Shown: positions 8,514 through 17,062, counted from the first letter of the stretch. The stretch is DNA of 41,686 nucleotides from an uncultured bacterium (GCA_903922465.1 CAIXTV010000247.1:1-41686), one strand, 5' to 3'. The notes: generated by a model from the letters alone, not told the origin. Numbers and translations are program-made.

Positions 8514-9282
8514 GAGAGGGTGTTTTAAGATAATCATCAGGCAAAATTACATTGTATTCATTTGCTTTCAGATATTTTATTAGTTTTTCAAGTACAATAA
8601 CTGAACCCTCTTGTGTATCATGCATCAAAACAATATTTTTATGTTTCGATAAACGGCTGATTATTCTTTGATATATTTTATTTTCATCCCTAATCACAGT
8701 ATCAAGCGAGCGGTTCGACCAACCAATAACAGTAAAGGGTAATTTCTTCAAAGCACTTCTCAACGATATGGTGGTTACTCCAAAAGGGGGCCTAAAAAAC
8801 CTCATTTCTTTGCCGGTAACTTTCTTCACAGTGGAATTGGTCATCAATAATTCATCCCTAATTCTTCTCGCATTAAAGAAATCGAATATCTTGCTATGCG
8901 AAAAACTATGGTTGCCTATAAGATGTCCTTCTTCGTCCATGCGTCTAATGATTTCCGGGAATTGATAAGCGTTTTTACCTATAACAAAAAAGCAGGCTTT
9001 TAGGTTGGCTTCCTTTAATATATCTAATATTTTCGGCGTATTAACGGGATGTGGACCATCGTCGAAGGTAAGGCTTACCAGCTTTTCGTCAGTAGGGTAA
9101 CGGCAAAAGGCTTTTATTAAAAACTGAGAGTGTACCCTTGATGTCCCCCAAAAGACCATGCTGAAAAACGTTGAGAATAGGAGCACATACCACCAATAAC
9201 TGATATCGATAGTGAATTTCAGGATATTTAAAATGAAAAAGCACCAAACAGTTATCCAGAATGCATAAGGAAACTTTAGCAT
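8506..9282 (-). CDS. Membrane-anchored NodB-type polysaccharide deacetylase
   Basis: The 258-residue protein has two hydrophobic segments at the N-terminus (about residues 6-23 and 29-46) followed by a carbohydrate esterase family 4 domain. All five NodB motifs are recognisable: TFDDGP with Asp74/Asp75, the metal-binding His125 and His129 in GNHSFSHS, RPPFG at 164-168, the GWSNRSLD segment with Asp194, and VLMHD with His221. It should remove an acyl or acetyl group from an N-acylated sugar or similar amide, with the catalytic domain next to the membrane. Its tight coupling to the ketosynthase pair (7-base overlap with the upstream gene, 8-base overlap with the downstream one) means its real substrate may be a lipid or glycolipid product of this pathway, which is inference. 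Confidence 0.9.
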   Translation of the reverse strand: MLKFPYAFWITVWCFFILNILKFTIDISYWWYVLLFSTFFSMVFWGTSRVHSQFLIKAFCRYPTDEKLVSLTFDDGPHPVNTPKILDILKEANLKACFFVIGKNAYQFPEIIRRMDEEGHLIGNHSFSHSKIFDFFNARRIRDELLMTNSTVKKVTGKEMRFFRPPFGVTTISLRSALKKLPFTVIGWSNRSLDTVIRDENKIYQRIISRLSKHKNIVLMHDTQEGSVIVLEKLIKYLKANEYNVILPDDYLKTPSHE

Positions 9283-10340
9283 TGATTCAATAACACTAAT
9301 GAATGGTTGACATTAAAGAAATGATTGTAGAGCAACACCCGTTTTACTTTATTCGTTTGCTTTCCTTTCAGATTAAAGTAGGAGGGAAGCGTATTGTTTT
9401 TTAAAGCAAGTGAGGCAATATAGGTGGCAAAAGCGGAAGAAGTGTTGTATTCGCCACAAAGATGTTTGTAATAAGATAAATTATCAAAATCAAACATTTT
9501 GAAGGTGTCGTAATAAACAGCATCGTTGCTGATATCTCCATTAATTCCGGTGAGGACTACATCAACATCATTCATACTAATATTATTTCTGTCGAGGAAA
9601 GCCTGAATTTGCTTTTTAGTTTCTTCGGTGTTTTCAGGTTTATAAAACATAGCCACATCAGCAATTGCTGCATGGCAATCGGGTGTTTTGGTGTTGGATA
9701 ATAAAAAGAAACTTGCCCCTTCGCCGGCAATAGTCCCCTTTGAAGAAGGCTGCAATAAGTGTAGATTGCTTTCAATATCATTTCTCCAATATCCCAATCG
9801 TTGCAGGATAATAAAAAGACGGTCGGTCAATTCATCGGCACTTCCTACCAACATGTTCTTGGTTTCGGTTTTTTCATCCAATTGCATCAAAGCATCCAAC
9901 AAAGCGCTTTCGAATGAAAATGAGCGATGAACATAAGTAAAGTTATAATGATGACATTTAGAAAATAAAGCAATTTGCCCGCTTATGGAGTTGTGTGTCG
10001 ACTGAATGAAAGGGGTTGGGGTTAAGAAGTTTTCATTATTATCTTTAATGGAAATGAGAAAGTTCTCGCTGTCTTCGACACAACCAAGACCTGTTCCGGT
10101 GATGATACCATCAGGAACCTCGATGGATGAGTTTTTCAGACAAATCAATCCTGCACCTACGCCCAATTTCAATACCCTGCCCATTCTTCTCAACATGGCA
10201 GCGGGAATATGTTCTTTATAATCGGGGTCAACGCATTTCAGACGGTTTCCTTCGTAAAGCTGAGGGGTTTCAGGGAAGTTGCCTGCGTTAATTTCTGCTT
10301 GTGGTGATATGACCCCTGTGGATGTTATGTATGCTTGCAT
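9276..10340 (-). CDS. Chain-length-factor-like ketosynthase homologue lacking the catalytic triad
   Basis: A 354-residue thiolase-fold protein related to FabF-type ketosynthases. It has lost the active site: where the neighbouring enzyme has Cys162 it has Ser140 (HRSFSFES), the first His motif is replaced by LTGINGD, and the second His motif GHTLGATGA is replaced by GEYNTSSAFA. Such inactive partners pair with a catalytic ketosynthase and set product length in type II polyketide, aryl-polyene and flexirubin systems. The gene starts two bases after the ketosynthase stop and overlaps the deacetylase gene by 7 bases, consistent with equimolar co-synthesis of a heterodimer. It is shorter than typical (about 400), mostly in the N-terminal half. 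Confidence 0.85.
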   Translation of the reverse strand: MQAYITSTGVISPQAEINAGNFPETPQLYEGNRLKCVDPDYKEHIPAAMLRRMGRVLKLGVGAGLICLKNSSIEVPDGIITGTGLGCVEDSENFLISIKDNNENFLTPTPFIQSTHNSISGQIALFSKCHHYNFTYVHRSFSFESALLDALMQLDEKTETKNMLVGSADELTDRLFIILQRLGYWRNDIESNLHLLQPSSKGTIAGEGASFFLLSNTKTPDCHAAIADVAMFYKPENTEETKKQIQAFLDRNNISMNDVDVVLTGINGDISNDAVYYDTFKMFDFDNLSYYKHLCGEYNTSSAFATYIASLALKNNTLPSYFNLKGKQTNKVKRVLLYNHFFNVNHSLVLLNQC

Positions 10341-10342
10341 GA

Positions 10343-11548
10343 TTAAGCTTTCGAAAAAATGATAGATGAATTATTTCCTCCAAAACCAAAGGAATTGGAC
10401 AAGACGTGCTTTAAGTTCTGATTCTTTTGAATCTGGGTAACAGGAATTAGTTGAGTTTCTTCAATGGGTTCAGAAAAGTTCAGATTCGGAATGATAATTC
10501 CATGATGCATCGATAGCAAGGAAATCACAGCCTCGATGGCACCTGTTGCCCCAAGGGTGTGACCTGTAAAGGGCTTGGTGGAACTAAAAGGGGGAAGCGT
10601 TTCGCCAAAAATTCTTTTCATGGCAATGCCTTCGGTAAGATCGTTGTTGGAAGTTCCAGTGCCGTGCACATTAATATAATCAATCTGATTGGGCTCAAGT
10701 TGGGCGGAAATCAGGGCTTGCTGCATGGCAAGGAAAGCGCCTTGTCCGTCGGGCGAGGAAGCTGTTTGATGGAAGGCATCGCAAGCATTGGCAAAGCCTG
10801 AAACATAGCCATAATGCTTCTTGCCACTCCTTTTAATAATATCTTCCGATTCTAAGACCAAAAAGGCCGCCCCTTCGCCAATGTTCAAACCGTTGCGGTT
10901 TTTGTCGAAAGGTTTGCAGGCTTGTTTGTCGAGTATCATCAAAGAATTAAAACCATTGACCGTAAAACGCGTCAGGGAATCTGTGCCTCCCACAATTACT
11001 CTTTCTGCAAAACCATGTTGAATCAGTCGTGTGCCCAACATGATGGAGTTTATAGAAGACGAACAGGCGGTGCTAACTGTGGTAATCATTCCTTTATTCC
11101 CAATAAAATCAGCAATCGCTTCTGTGCTGTCGGCACAATCGTGACCTACGATGTTTCTTAGTTTGGGTTTATAATTATCGACAAGAAATTCATTAAAGAA
11201 ATCTTCTGTTTTATCCATTCCTCCAACCGTAGTTGCCGAAATTAAAGAGGAATTGCGAATTTCTTCCGCCGTGAGTTGAGCATCTGCAATGGCTTCTTTT
11301 GCAGCGATCATCCCCAGGAGGGAGGTACGCGTATAATTTCCTTTCTTATCGCAGTCAGTTAAATCAAACAATTCTTCGTTTGAATATTTGACATCGCACA
11401 CAGGAATCACTCCCTGATGAATGGAATTGAAATACTTAATATGGTCTAATCCCGTGCGGTTTTCGATTAAAGATTCGAGGCATTCGTCCACGTTTTTGCC
11501 TATGGAGCTGATCATCCCAATCCCGCTTATGTAAACTCTTTTTGTCAT
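10343..11548 (-). CDS. FabF-like beta-ketoacyl-ACP synthase (catalytic subunit)
   Basis: A 401-residue type II ketosynthase that condenses malonyl-ACP with an acyl-ACP primer. The complete catalytic set is visible: Cys162 in VSTACSSS, His295 in VHGTGTSNND and His330 in KPFTGHTLGATG, plus the C-terminal GFGGNNSS loop. It is the first gene of a six-gene co-directional operon (ketosynthase, inactive partner, deacetylase, LolA-like carrier, lipoprotein, dehydratase). Pairing with a chain-length-factor-like protein and outer-membrane trafficking genes argues for a specialised pathway such as an aryl polyene or flexirubin-like lipid, not housekeeping fatty-acid synthesis. No acyl carrier protein, acyltransferase, ketoreductase, aromatic ammonia-lyase or MMPL transporter lies in the window, so partners must be encoded elsewhere. 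Confidence 0.93.
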   Translation of the reverse strand: MTKRVYISGIGMISSIGKNVDECLESLIENRTGLDHIKYFNSIHQGVIPVCDVKYSNEELFDLTDCDKKGNYTRTSLLGMIAAKEAIADAQLTAEEIRNSSLISATTVGGMDKTEDFFNEFLVDNYKPKLRNIVGHDCADSTEAIADFIGNKGMITTVSTACSSSINSIMLGTRLIQHGFAERVIVGGTDSLTRFTVNGFNSLMILDKQACKPFDKNRNGLNIGEGAAFLVLESEDIIKRSGKKHYGYVSGFANACDAFHQTASSPDGQGAFLAMQQALISAQLEPNQIDYINVHGTGTSNNDLTEGIAMKRIFGETLPPFSSTKPFTGHTLGATGAIEAVISLLSMHHGIIIPNLNFSEPIEETQLIPVTQIQKNQNLKHVLSNSFGFGGNNSSIIFSKA

Positions 11549-11607
11549 TAAGAGGAGTTTTTGTTTCTATGTGTTAGGTTTAAATCTGAATACGAATTCT
11601 GTTTTTG

Positions 11608-11615
11608 CAAAACTA
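11608..11615 (-). promoter_or_regulatory. Candidate -7 element for the ketosynthase operon
   Basis: Minus-strand TAGTTTTG fits TAnnTTTG and lies 60 bases before the start codon at 11548. No matching TTG is present at the expected -33 distance, so support is weak. Confidence 0.25.
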
Positions 11616-11790
11616 CCATTTTTCTATTTATTCGTTCGTTTTAAAGCAATAATAATTTTTCAGGAAAATAGGCTGAAGGAAGATGGGCTGAAGGGAAATG
11701 AAAAAAGCCCCAAAATTCAAATACAAAATTCGAATGGGAGTAGCCCAAATGGTAAGATATTTAAACTTTAAATCGTGCTAGCGAAAATTA

Positions 11791-12158
11791 AAACCGCACG
11801 GGCGGCAAAATAAACCGTACGGGTAGCATTTTAAACCGTACGGGGGAAACTTTCAACCGTACTTTTAAACTTCCAACCGTATGGCTAGAACTTCCGCCCG
11901 TGTGGGCGGAAAATAAATCCGTGTGGGCGGAAAATAAACCCGTACGGGTGGAAAATATCCCCGTGTGGGTGGAAAATAAATCCGTGTGGGCAGAAAATAA
12001 ACCTGTACGGGCGGAAAATAAACCCGTACGGGCGGAAAATAAACCTGTACGGGCGGAAAATATCCCCGTGTGGGTAGAACTTTAAACCGTACGGGTAGCT
12101 TTTTAAACTGTACGGTTAGAGATTTTCCCCGTACGGTTGAAACTTTCACCCGTGCCAT
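11791..12158. repeat. 21-bp tandem array with CCGTACGG palindromic core (17 full units plus a partial one)
   Basis: Units begin every 21 bases from 11791 to 12148 with no indel. The conserved centre is CCGTACGG or a variant (CCGTGTGG, CTGTACGG, CCGCACGG), with a GCGGAAAATAA tail in the middle units and more divergent tails at both ends. The array stands out as GC-rich in an AT-rich gap (11549-12410). Because 21 is a multiple of three, two spurious frames stay open, one per strand, reading seven-residue repeats such as YFPPVRV or AENKPVR; neither has a signal peptide or homology I recognise. The flanks 11549-11790 and 12159-12410 contain no gene I can support. Confidence 0.9.
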
Positions 12159-12410
12159 TTAACATTTGTTAACATTTCAGGGAAAGATAGAATATTCCTT
12201 TTTTTATTTAGACGATTTAATGTTTCATCAAGTGAAAATTATAATTAACAGAGTTTATATTCCCAACAAAATAAAACTATTTCCTCCAAAAAACATCTTT
12301 AGTCTAAATAAAAAGAATTGGTTTTTTTAACTAGCTAATCTATATCGAGACTGAATCGCTTGAAAACACTTTTTATTCTGAAATAGTTTTCAACATGTTA
12401 CTTAAGAATG

Positions 12411-13052
12411 TTAAGCTTTCTTAATCATCAATGTAAGCCCATCGCGCAAGGGGAGCATAAGTTTGTCGAGCCTTGAGTCTTGGCTAATCATTTCATTAAA
12501 CTCTTTCATTGCCAGAGTTTCACTATCTTTATCAGAAATATCCCCCAAGACTTTTCCTCCCCAAAGTACATTGTCGGCAATGATTAATCCGCCAATGCGC
12601 ACTTTATCGATAATTAGCCTAAAGTAATCGGGGTATTGGGCTTTATCAGCGTCGATAAAAACGATGTCGAAAATATCGTCGAAACTTGGAATTATATCGA
12701 GAGCACTTCCAATATGCAATTGTATGGAATTGGAATATTTCGAAGCATTGATGTTCTCGGTGATAAATGCTTCAAATTCAGGATTAATTTCAAGGGTGTG
12801 TATGATGCCGTTTTCGGCAAGGCCCTCGGCAAGGCACAGGGTGGCATAGGCGGTGAAAGTGCCAATTTCCAAAATCCGTTTAGGCTGTATTAGTCTCGAA
12901 AAATAGCTCAACAATCGTCCTTGCAAATGCCCCGAAAGCATGCGGGGATACAACATCCTCAAATAAGTCTGACGTGTAATGTGCTGCAGCAAAGCATCCT
13001 CTTTCGAGGAGTGGGCAAGGCAATAATCTTCAATCGACTCTTCAATTTTCAT
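12411..13052 (-). CDS. SAM-dependent O-methyltransferase, caffeoyl-CoA/catechol type
   Basis: Class I methyltransferase of the family-3 O-methyltransferase group, transferring methyl from S-adenosylmethionine to a hydroxyl, with a divalent metal in the family. Motif I is RILEIGTFTAYATLCLA, followed by the acidic residue of strand 2 (HTLEINPE), the metal-site segment FIDADKAQYPDYF and the DNVLWGGKV motif. I use the ATG at 13052 (MKIEESIEDYC), which overlaps the M16 peptidase gene by 11 bases; the longer form from 13097 adds fifteen residues that are encoded inside the peptidase gene and look unconserved. The product is then 213 residues, normal for the family. Substrate unknown. A link to the ketosynthase operon 860 bases downstream is possible but not shown. 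Confidence 0.92.
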   Translation of the reverse strand: MKIEESIEDYCLAHSSKEDALLQHITRQTYLRMLYPRMLSGHLQGRLLSYFSRLIQPKRILEIGTFTAYATLCLAEGLAENGIIHTLEINPEFEAFITENINASKYSNSIQLHIGSALDIIPSFDDIFDIVFIDADKAQYPDYFRLIIDKVRIGGLIIADNVLWGGKVLGDISDKDSETLAMKEFNEMISQDSRLDKLMLPLRDGLTLMIKKA

Positions 13053-14280
13053 TTGAGATGGGACTATACAACAAACTGCTAATGGAAAGTGGAGCAAATA
13101 TTTCGTTGGCTACCTCAAGCAATTGCAAGGCAGTGAGGCTTTCGATTTTTATCACAATTTCATCAAAACTTTCGACGCGATTGAAAAGGCAAACGCTCTT
13201 GGCCATACTGAGCATTTCGTTTAGCTTCGACTCCGACATCAGGGCTAACTGACCAACAAACTGTTTTTTGGCCGAATGAAGTTGTAAATCGGTGAGTTTA
13301 TTCTGCATTAATTTTCTCAATTCAGCAGAAACCAAGGCCGATGTTCGTTGTATATAACGTTGATCGGTCCCCATATAGACACAAAAGGCACCCGTATCGG
13401 TGTAAGGCGAGAAATGAGATTCGAGATTATAACAAAAGCCATACTTTTCGCGAATATTCAAATTCAGACGAGAGTTCAAGGAAGGCCCTCCCAGCATATT
13501 ATTAAGGAAAACTAAAGCCAAACGCTGAGGATGAAATGAACTGTAGGCCCTGTTACCCATTATACAATGCGATTGAAAAGTGTTTCTTTTGATTTCCTTT
13601 TTGTTAGGGATATAATCCGTTAAAGGATTTGATGCTACTGCAGGCAGACTAAGCGAATCGCGACTCATATATTTTTGAATCATACGCAAAAGCTTAGAAA
13701 ATTCGATGTCGCCAACCGAACTCAGCACCATATTGCAAGGTTGATAGTTCTTCACTACAAAATCAATAACGTCGGCTCTGCTGAAACCCCTAACACTTTC
13801 GGGAGTTCCCAAAATATTGCTTCCCAAACTATGTCCTTGAAACAAAGATTGATCGAATTCGTCGAATATGAGTTCGGCAGGGGAATCGTTATAGGAATTA
13901 ATCTCGTCGACAATCACATCTTTTTCTTTTTCCAATTCGGGCAGAGGGAAAGATGAATTAAAAAGGATGTCGGCGAAGAGTTCTAAAGCCCTATCATACC
14001 AAGGAGTAAGAAAAGAAGCATAAATGCAGGTTTCTTCCTTGGTTGTGAAGGCATTCATGTCGCCCCCCACTTTATCTAAACGGGTAAGAATGTGATAGGT
14101 CTTGCGTTTCTGAGTCCCTTTAAACAACACATGCTCTAAATAGTGCGCCATTCCGTTATTTCTAGGGCTTTCGTTACGCGAACCCACCTTAATGCTTACA
14201 CCACAATGAGCTACTTTACCAGCAAGCTGCAAATGCACTACCCTTAAACCATTCGGAAAGGTATGATATTGATATTTCAT
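13042..14280 (-). CDS. M16 family zinc peptidase (processing-peptidase-like)
   Basis: A 412-residue single-unit peptidase of the pitrilysin/mitochondrial processing peptidase family. The inverted zinc motif HxxEH is at residues 46-50 (HYLEHVLFKGT) and the third ligand is probably Glu126 in VIVDEINSYNDSP, at about the expected distance. The second, inactive half-domain follows, including the C-terminal RLNLNIREKYGFCYN stretch typical of the family. No signal peptide is seen, so it is probably cytoplasmic, acting on peptides. It is co-transcribed with the downstream O-methyltransferase, whose start overlaps its end by 11 bases. This arrangement divides from the plus-strand gene at 14354, with only 73 bases between start codons. 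Confidence 0.93.
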   Translation of the reverse strand: MKYQYHTFPNGLRVVHLQLAGKVAHCGVSIKVGSRNESPRNNGMAHYLEHVLFKGTQKRKTYHILTRLDKVGGDMNAFTTKEETCIYASFLTPWYDRALELFADILFNSSFPLPELEKEKDVIVDEINSYNDSPAELIFDEFDQSLFQGHSLGSNILGTPESVRGFSRADVIDFVVKNYQPCNMVLSSVGDIEFSKLLRMIQKYMSRDSLSLPAVASNPLTDYIPNKKEIKRNTFQSHCIMGNRAYSSFHPQRLALVFLNNMLGGPSLNSRLNLNIREKYGFCYNLESHFSPYTDTGAFCVYMGTDQRYIQRTSALVSAELRKLMQNKLTDLQLHSAKKQFVGQLALMSESKLNEMLSMAKSVCLFNRVESFDEIVIKIESLTALQLLEVANEIFAPLSISSLLYSPISNEN

Positions 14281-14284
14281 TGAG

Positions 14285-14317
14285 CAAAATTAACATGATT
14301 TAGCCTATACATTACAA
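14285..14317 (-). promoter_or_regulatory. Candidate promoter of the M16 peptidase/O-methyltransferase operon
   Basis: Minus-strand TTG (14315-14317) and TAATTTTG (14285-14292, a perfect TAnnTTTG) are 22 bases apart. The -7 box ends only four bases before the ATG, so transcripts would be nearly leaderless; this proximity lowers confidence. Confidence 0.3.
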
Positions 14318-14353
14318 AATGTAGTATTTTTACACATTTAAATTAATGAAAGC

Positions 14354-14923
14354 ATGAAAATCTATTGCCTTGGGCTATTGTTAATGGGCTTGCATCTTCA
14401 ATTAAATGCCCAAACTGTGAATTCGGAAATGTTAGAGAACAAGAACGACACTTTTTTCTTGAGAACCACCCTCCTACCCTTCACCGGAACTGCCGTCACT
14501 ACTATTGCCAATGGCAAAACTATCATCAGCAGCGATTACGTTAAAGGTGTTCTCAATGGATTGGAAATCAATTATAATTCTTCAGGTGGAAAATATTCTG
14601 AAATTCATTTTCAGAACGGGAAGTTCAATGGTCTTTACACTCAATGGTATGACAACGGCCAAATGGAATTCCAGAAGATTTACAAGGACGACTTCATGTA
14701 TGGACTTAGCACACATTGGTATTCGAATGGGAAGCTTCAAAGCAAAGGCGATTATGAAAATTGCAGAGAAGAAGGCCCTTGGATTTTTTGGTATGACAAC
14801 GGAAATAAAGAAAAGGAAGGCGTGTACCATACCGCCTTACAGGAAGGCAAATGGCTCTTCTGGGACGAAAAAGGAAAGCTAATTAAGGAGGTGGTTTATG
14901 AAAAAGGAAACATCAAAAAGTAA
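14354..14923 (+). CDS. Secreted MORN/YwqK-like repeat protein
   Basis: The 189-residue protein begins with a signal peptide (MKIYCLGLLLMGLHLQLNAQ) and then consists of about six MORN-variant repeats of the kind annotated as toxin-antitoxin component YwqK: recurring units like FNGLYTQWYDNGQMEFQ, YGLSTHWYSNGKLQSKG and EGPWIFWYDNGNKEKEG. The fold is a beta-hairpin ladder; no enzymatic role is known. Despite the family nickname there is no toxin gene beside it. It is followed after six bases, in the same reading frame, by the radical SAM gene, so the two are probably one transcript. Confidence 0.88.
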   Translation: MKIYCLGLLLMGLHLQLNAQTVNSEMLENKNDTFFLRTTLLPFTGTAVTTIANGKTIISSDYVKGVLNGLEINYNSSGGKYSEIHFQNGKFNGLYTQWYDNGQMEFQKIYKDDFMYGLSTHWYSNGKLQSKGDYENCREEGPWIFWYDNGNKEKEGVYHTALQEGKWLFWDEKGKLIKEVVYEKGNIKK

Positions 14924-14929
14924 GCCCTT

Positions 14930-16456
14930 TTGAAAGTGAAAAAACAGTATTCACTCTATCTGATAAGTCCGATTCAGAAATACAAGCACTATGCTTCAGG
15001 TATAGGGATGAGTCGTTTGTTGGGAAAGAGAATAAACATCACACCATTGGCTTTACCTACACTTGCCGCCCTCACACCTTCTCACTACAACATCACCCTT
15101 ATTGATGAAGAGATTCGCGAAATCCCTTCTACATTACCTGATATTGTTGGCATCACTACATTATCTTCGATGTATGAAAGAGCCTATGAAATTGCCGACG
15201 ATTTTAGAAGCAAGGGCATTAAGGTCATACTGGGAGGACCCCATGTGAGTTTTATGCAGGAAGAAGCTCTGATGCATGCCGATGCAATTGTGGTGGGCGA
15301 AGCCGAAAACATTTGGGAAATCTGTCTTAAAGATTTCGAGAATCATCAACTTCAAGGAGTTTATAAAGCTGATGTATTTTGCAAATTTAAGCAACAGCCT
15401 CCACCAAGATGGGATTTAATAGATACCTCAAAAATCAATTCGCTGGGATTGCAAATTTCAAGAGGGTGTCCTTTTAATTGCGAATTTTGCATAGTTTCAA
15501 ACATCTACGGCAGAAAAATGCGCTACCGCGATATCGACAATGTGATAGCTGAAATTGCGTCAGCCCCCCTTAAAAACTTTTTTATTGTTGATGATAATCT
15601 GACGACCAATAAGGCTTATATGCACGAATTGCTAATACGCCTAACACCTCTGCACATCAACTGGACATGCATGGCAAGCATCGAGATTGCAAAAGAAACC
15701 AAATTGCTTAGCTTAATGTCAGAAGCAGGATGTAAATTCATTGTCATAGGTTTCGAATCGATGAATTCTAAAAGCCTTAACGAAACAGGGAAAGAACAGA
15801 ATAGTGTTGAGCATTACATCGATGCAGTAAATAATATTCACCGAGCGGGAATATTTGTTTTTGCTACTTTTATTGTTGGATTTGACAACGACACTCCTGA
15901 AGAATTCGAAAAGCTGTATCAGTTTATTCAAAAAGCCAATATTTGGTATAATATGATAAGCATTTTGGGCCTTACTCCTGGTTCCGATTTATACTACCGC
16001 ATGAAAGCGGAAAACCGTTGGATGAATCCTCCCGCCAACCTCAGAGGGGGCATGTTCCCAGTGATGCAATATAAACATTTCGAACCATTATCCTTAACTG
16101 AAGCATACTTTTCTTTTCTTACTAAAATTTATGCACCTCAAGACCTGATGCAAAGAATCCTTCCTCTGTTCGATACTGAATGGTTTTCAAAATCACATCA
16201 AAGCTCAGGAATTAGCCTAAAAATGAAAGTCAATACTTCTTTTAAAATCATATGGCATTATTTGATTATAGCAAAACCTGCCGAAAGAAGGCTCTTTGTC
16301 CAACTATTTAAGCGCATACGCACCAAAACAATCAGCCCCGAAAATGCAATTATCTTCCTTTTGATTTCTAAAGGTTTTCAAATTCAACTTAGGGACATTC
16401 AGCAACGTCTACCCGCCATCAAACAAGAAATAAAGGAATATTACAAAATAACTTAG
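14930..16456 (+). CDS. Radical SAM enzyme with N-terminal cobalamin-binding-like domain
   Basis: A 508-residue protein. Residues about 35-140 form a Rossmann-like cobalamin-binding domain (LIDEEIRE, VGITTLSS, VILGGPHVS, VVGEAE) without the DxHxxG motif. The radical SAM core follows with the cluster motif Cys180-x3-Cys184-x2-Cys187 (SRGCPFNCEFC). The C-terminal part (about 370-508) resembles DUF4070. Members of this group carry out methylations or other C-C bond chemistry on lipids, tetrapyrroles or natural products; the substrate here is unknown. No ATG start is available near the front: the frame opens right after the TAA of the preceding gene, with TTG at 14930 or GTG at 14936 as the likely start, implying translational coupling. 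Its end is two bases from the convergent ridA stop. Confidence 0.9.
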   Translation: MKVKKQYSLYLISPIQKYKHYASGIGMSRLLGKRINITPLALPTLAALTPSHYNITLIDEEIREIPSTLPDIVGITTLSSMYERAYEIADDFRSKGIKVILGGPHVSFMQEEALMHADAIVVGEAENIWEICLKDFENHQLQGVYKADVFCKFKQQPPPRWDLIDTSKINSLGLQISRGCPFNCEFCIVSNIYGRKMRYRDIDNVIAEIASAPLKNFFIVDDNLTTNKAYMHELLIRLTPLHINWTCMASIEIAKETKLLSLMSEAGCKFIVIGFESMNSKSLNETGKEQNSVEHYIDAVNNIHRAGIFVFATFIVGFDNDTPEEFEKLYQFIQKANIWYNMISILGLTPGSDLYYRMKAENRWMNPPANLRGGMFPVMQYKHFEPLSLTEAYFSFLTKIYAPQDLMQRILPLFDTEWFSKSHQSSGISLKMKVNTSFKIIWHYLIIAKPAERRLFVQLFKRIRTKTISPENAIIFLLISKGFQIQLRDIQQRLPAIKQEIKEYYKIT

Positions 16457-16458
16457 CT

Positions 16459-16839
16459 TTATGCCTTAACCGCTATACATTCAATTTCAACCAATACACC
16501 CAAAGGCAATTTCACCACTCCATAAGCAGCTCTGGCAGGAGGATTAGTGATAAAATAGGAAGCATACACCTCATTCATAGCCCCGAAGTTGTTCATATCG
16601 CTTAAAAGGCAAGTGCATTTCACAACATCAGAATATTCAAATCCGGCTTCAATAAGTATGGCGCCCATATTTTTCAATACCTGATGTGTTTGAACTGTAA
16701 TATCACCTTCAACAACGGTAGAGGTTTCAGGATTAATGGGGATTTGCCCTGACACATACAAAGTGTCGTTCGCCAAAACTGCTTGACTGTATGGACCAAT
16801 AGCTTTAGGGGCTTTGTCTGTAGAAATTATCTTTTTCAT
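16459..16839 (-). CDS. ridA: RidA family reactive enamine/imine deaminase
   Basis: A 126-residue YjgF/YER057c/UK114 protein that hydrolyses reactive 2-aminoacrylate-type enamines released by PLP enzymes, protecting metabolism from their damage. Family landmarks are complete: APKAIGPYSQAV at the N-terminus, LYVSGQIPINPET, and the active-site arginine in PPARAAYGVVKLPLG followed by VEIECIAV. Length is standard and the start ATG has no competitor. It acts in the cytoplasm as a trimer in characterised homologues. It is convergent with the radical SAM gene, two bases apart, so no dedicated terminator separates them. Confidence 0.95.
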   Translation of the reverse strand: MKKIISTDKAPKAIGPYSQAVLANDTLYVSGQIPINPETSTVVEGDITVQTHQVLKNMGAILIEAGFEYSDVVKCTCLLSDMNNFGAMNEVYASYFITNPPARAAYGVVKLPLGVLVEIECIAVKA

Positions 16840-17062
16840 TTGATTAGTTTATTAAGGGACAAAAATAAGATTAATATCATAAGAATATCATGATTCCCTA
16901 AGATAAAAATAAATAGGATGCCTATTGAAAACGCAAGAAGCAAAGTTTATACTATCCTTGCTCTCTTACTTCAATAATAAAATTCACTAAAGAAAAAGAT
17001 GCATACCAATTCATACGTTCAGGATAAACAACATCATCCTTCTCTGTTTCAATTAAGCTAAA

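Noticed and set aside
11865-12158. Open frames reading YFPPVRV (minus) or AENKPVR (plus) heptads
   Set aside because: Both strands are open over the same repeat because the period is 21 bp. Composition follows the DNA unit; no signal or fold is recognisable.
11791-12158. CRISPR array
   Set aside because: Repeats are directly adjacent at 21 bp with no unique spacers, and no cas genes are present. The same holds for 26831-27070 and 41483-41686.
13053-13097. Longer start for the O-methyltransferase
   Set aside because: The extra residues lie inside the peptidase gene and look unlike the family's N-terminus; the ATG at 13052 gives the usual length.
16857-16905. Hairpin upstream of ridA (AAGGGA and TCCCTA)
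   Set aside because: The arms do not pair cleanly and there is no T-run.
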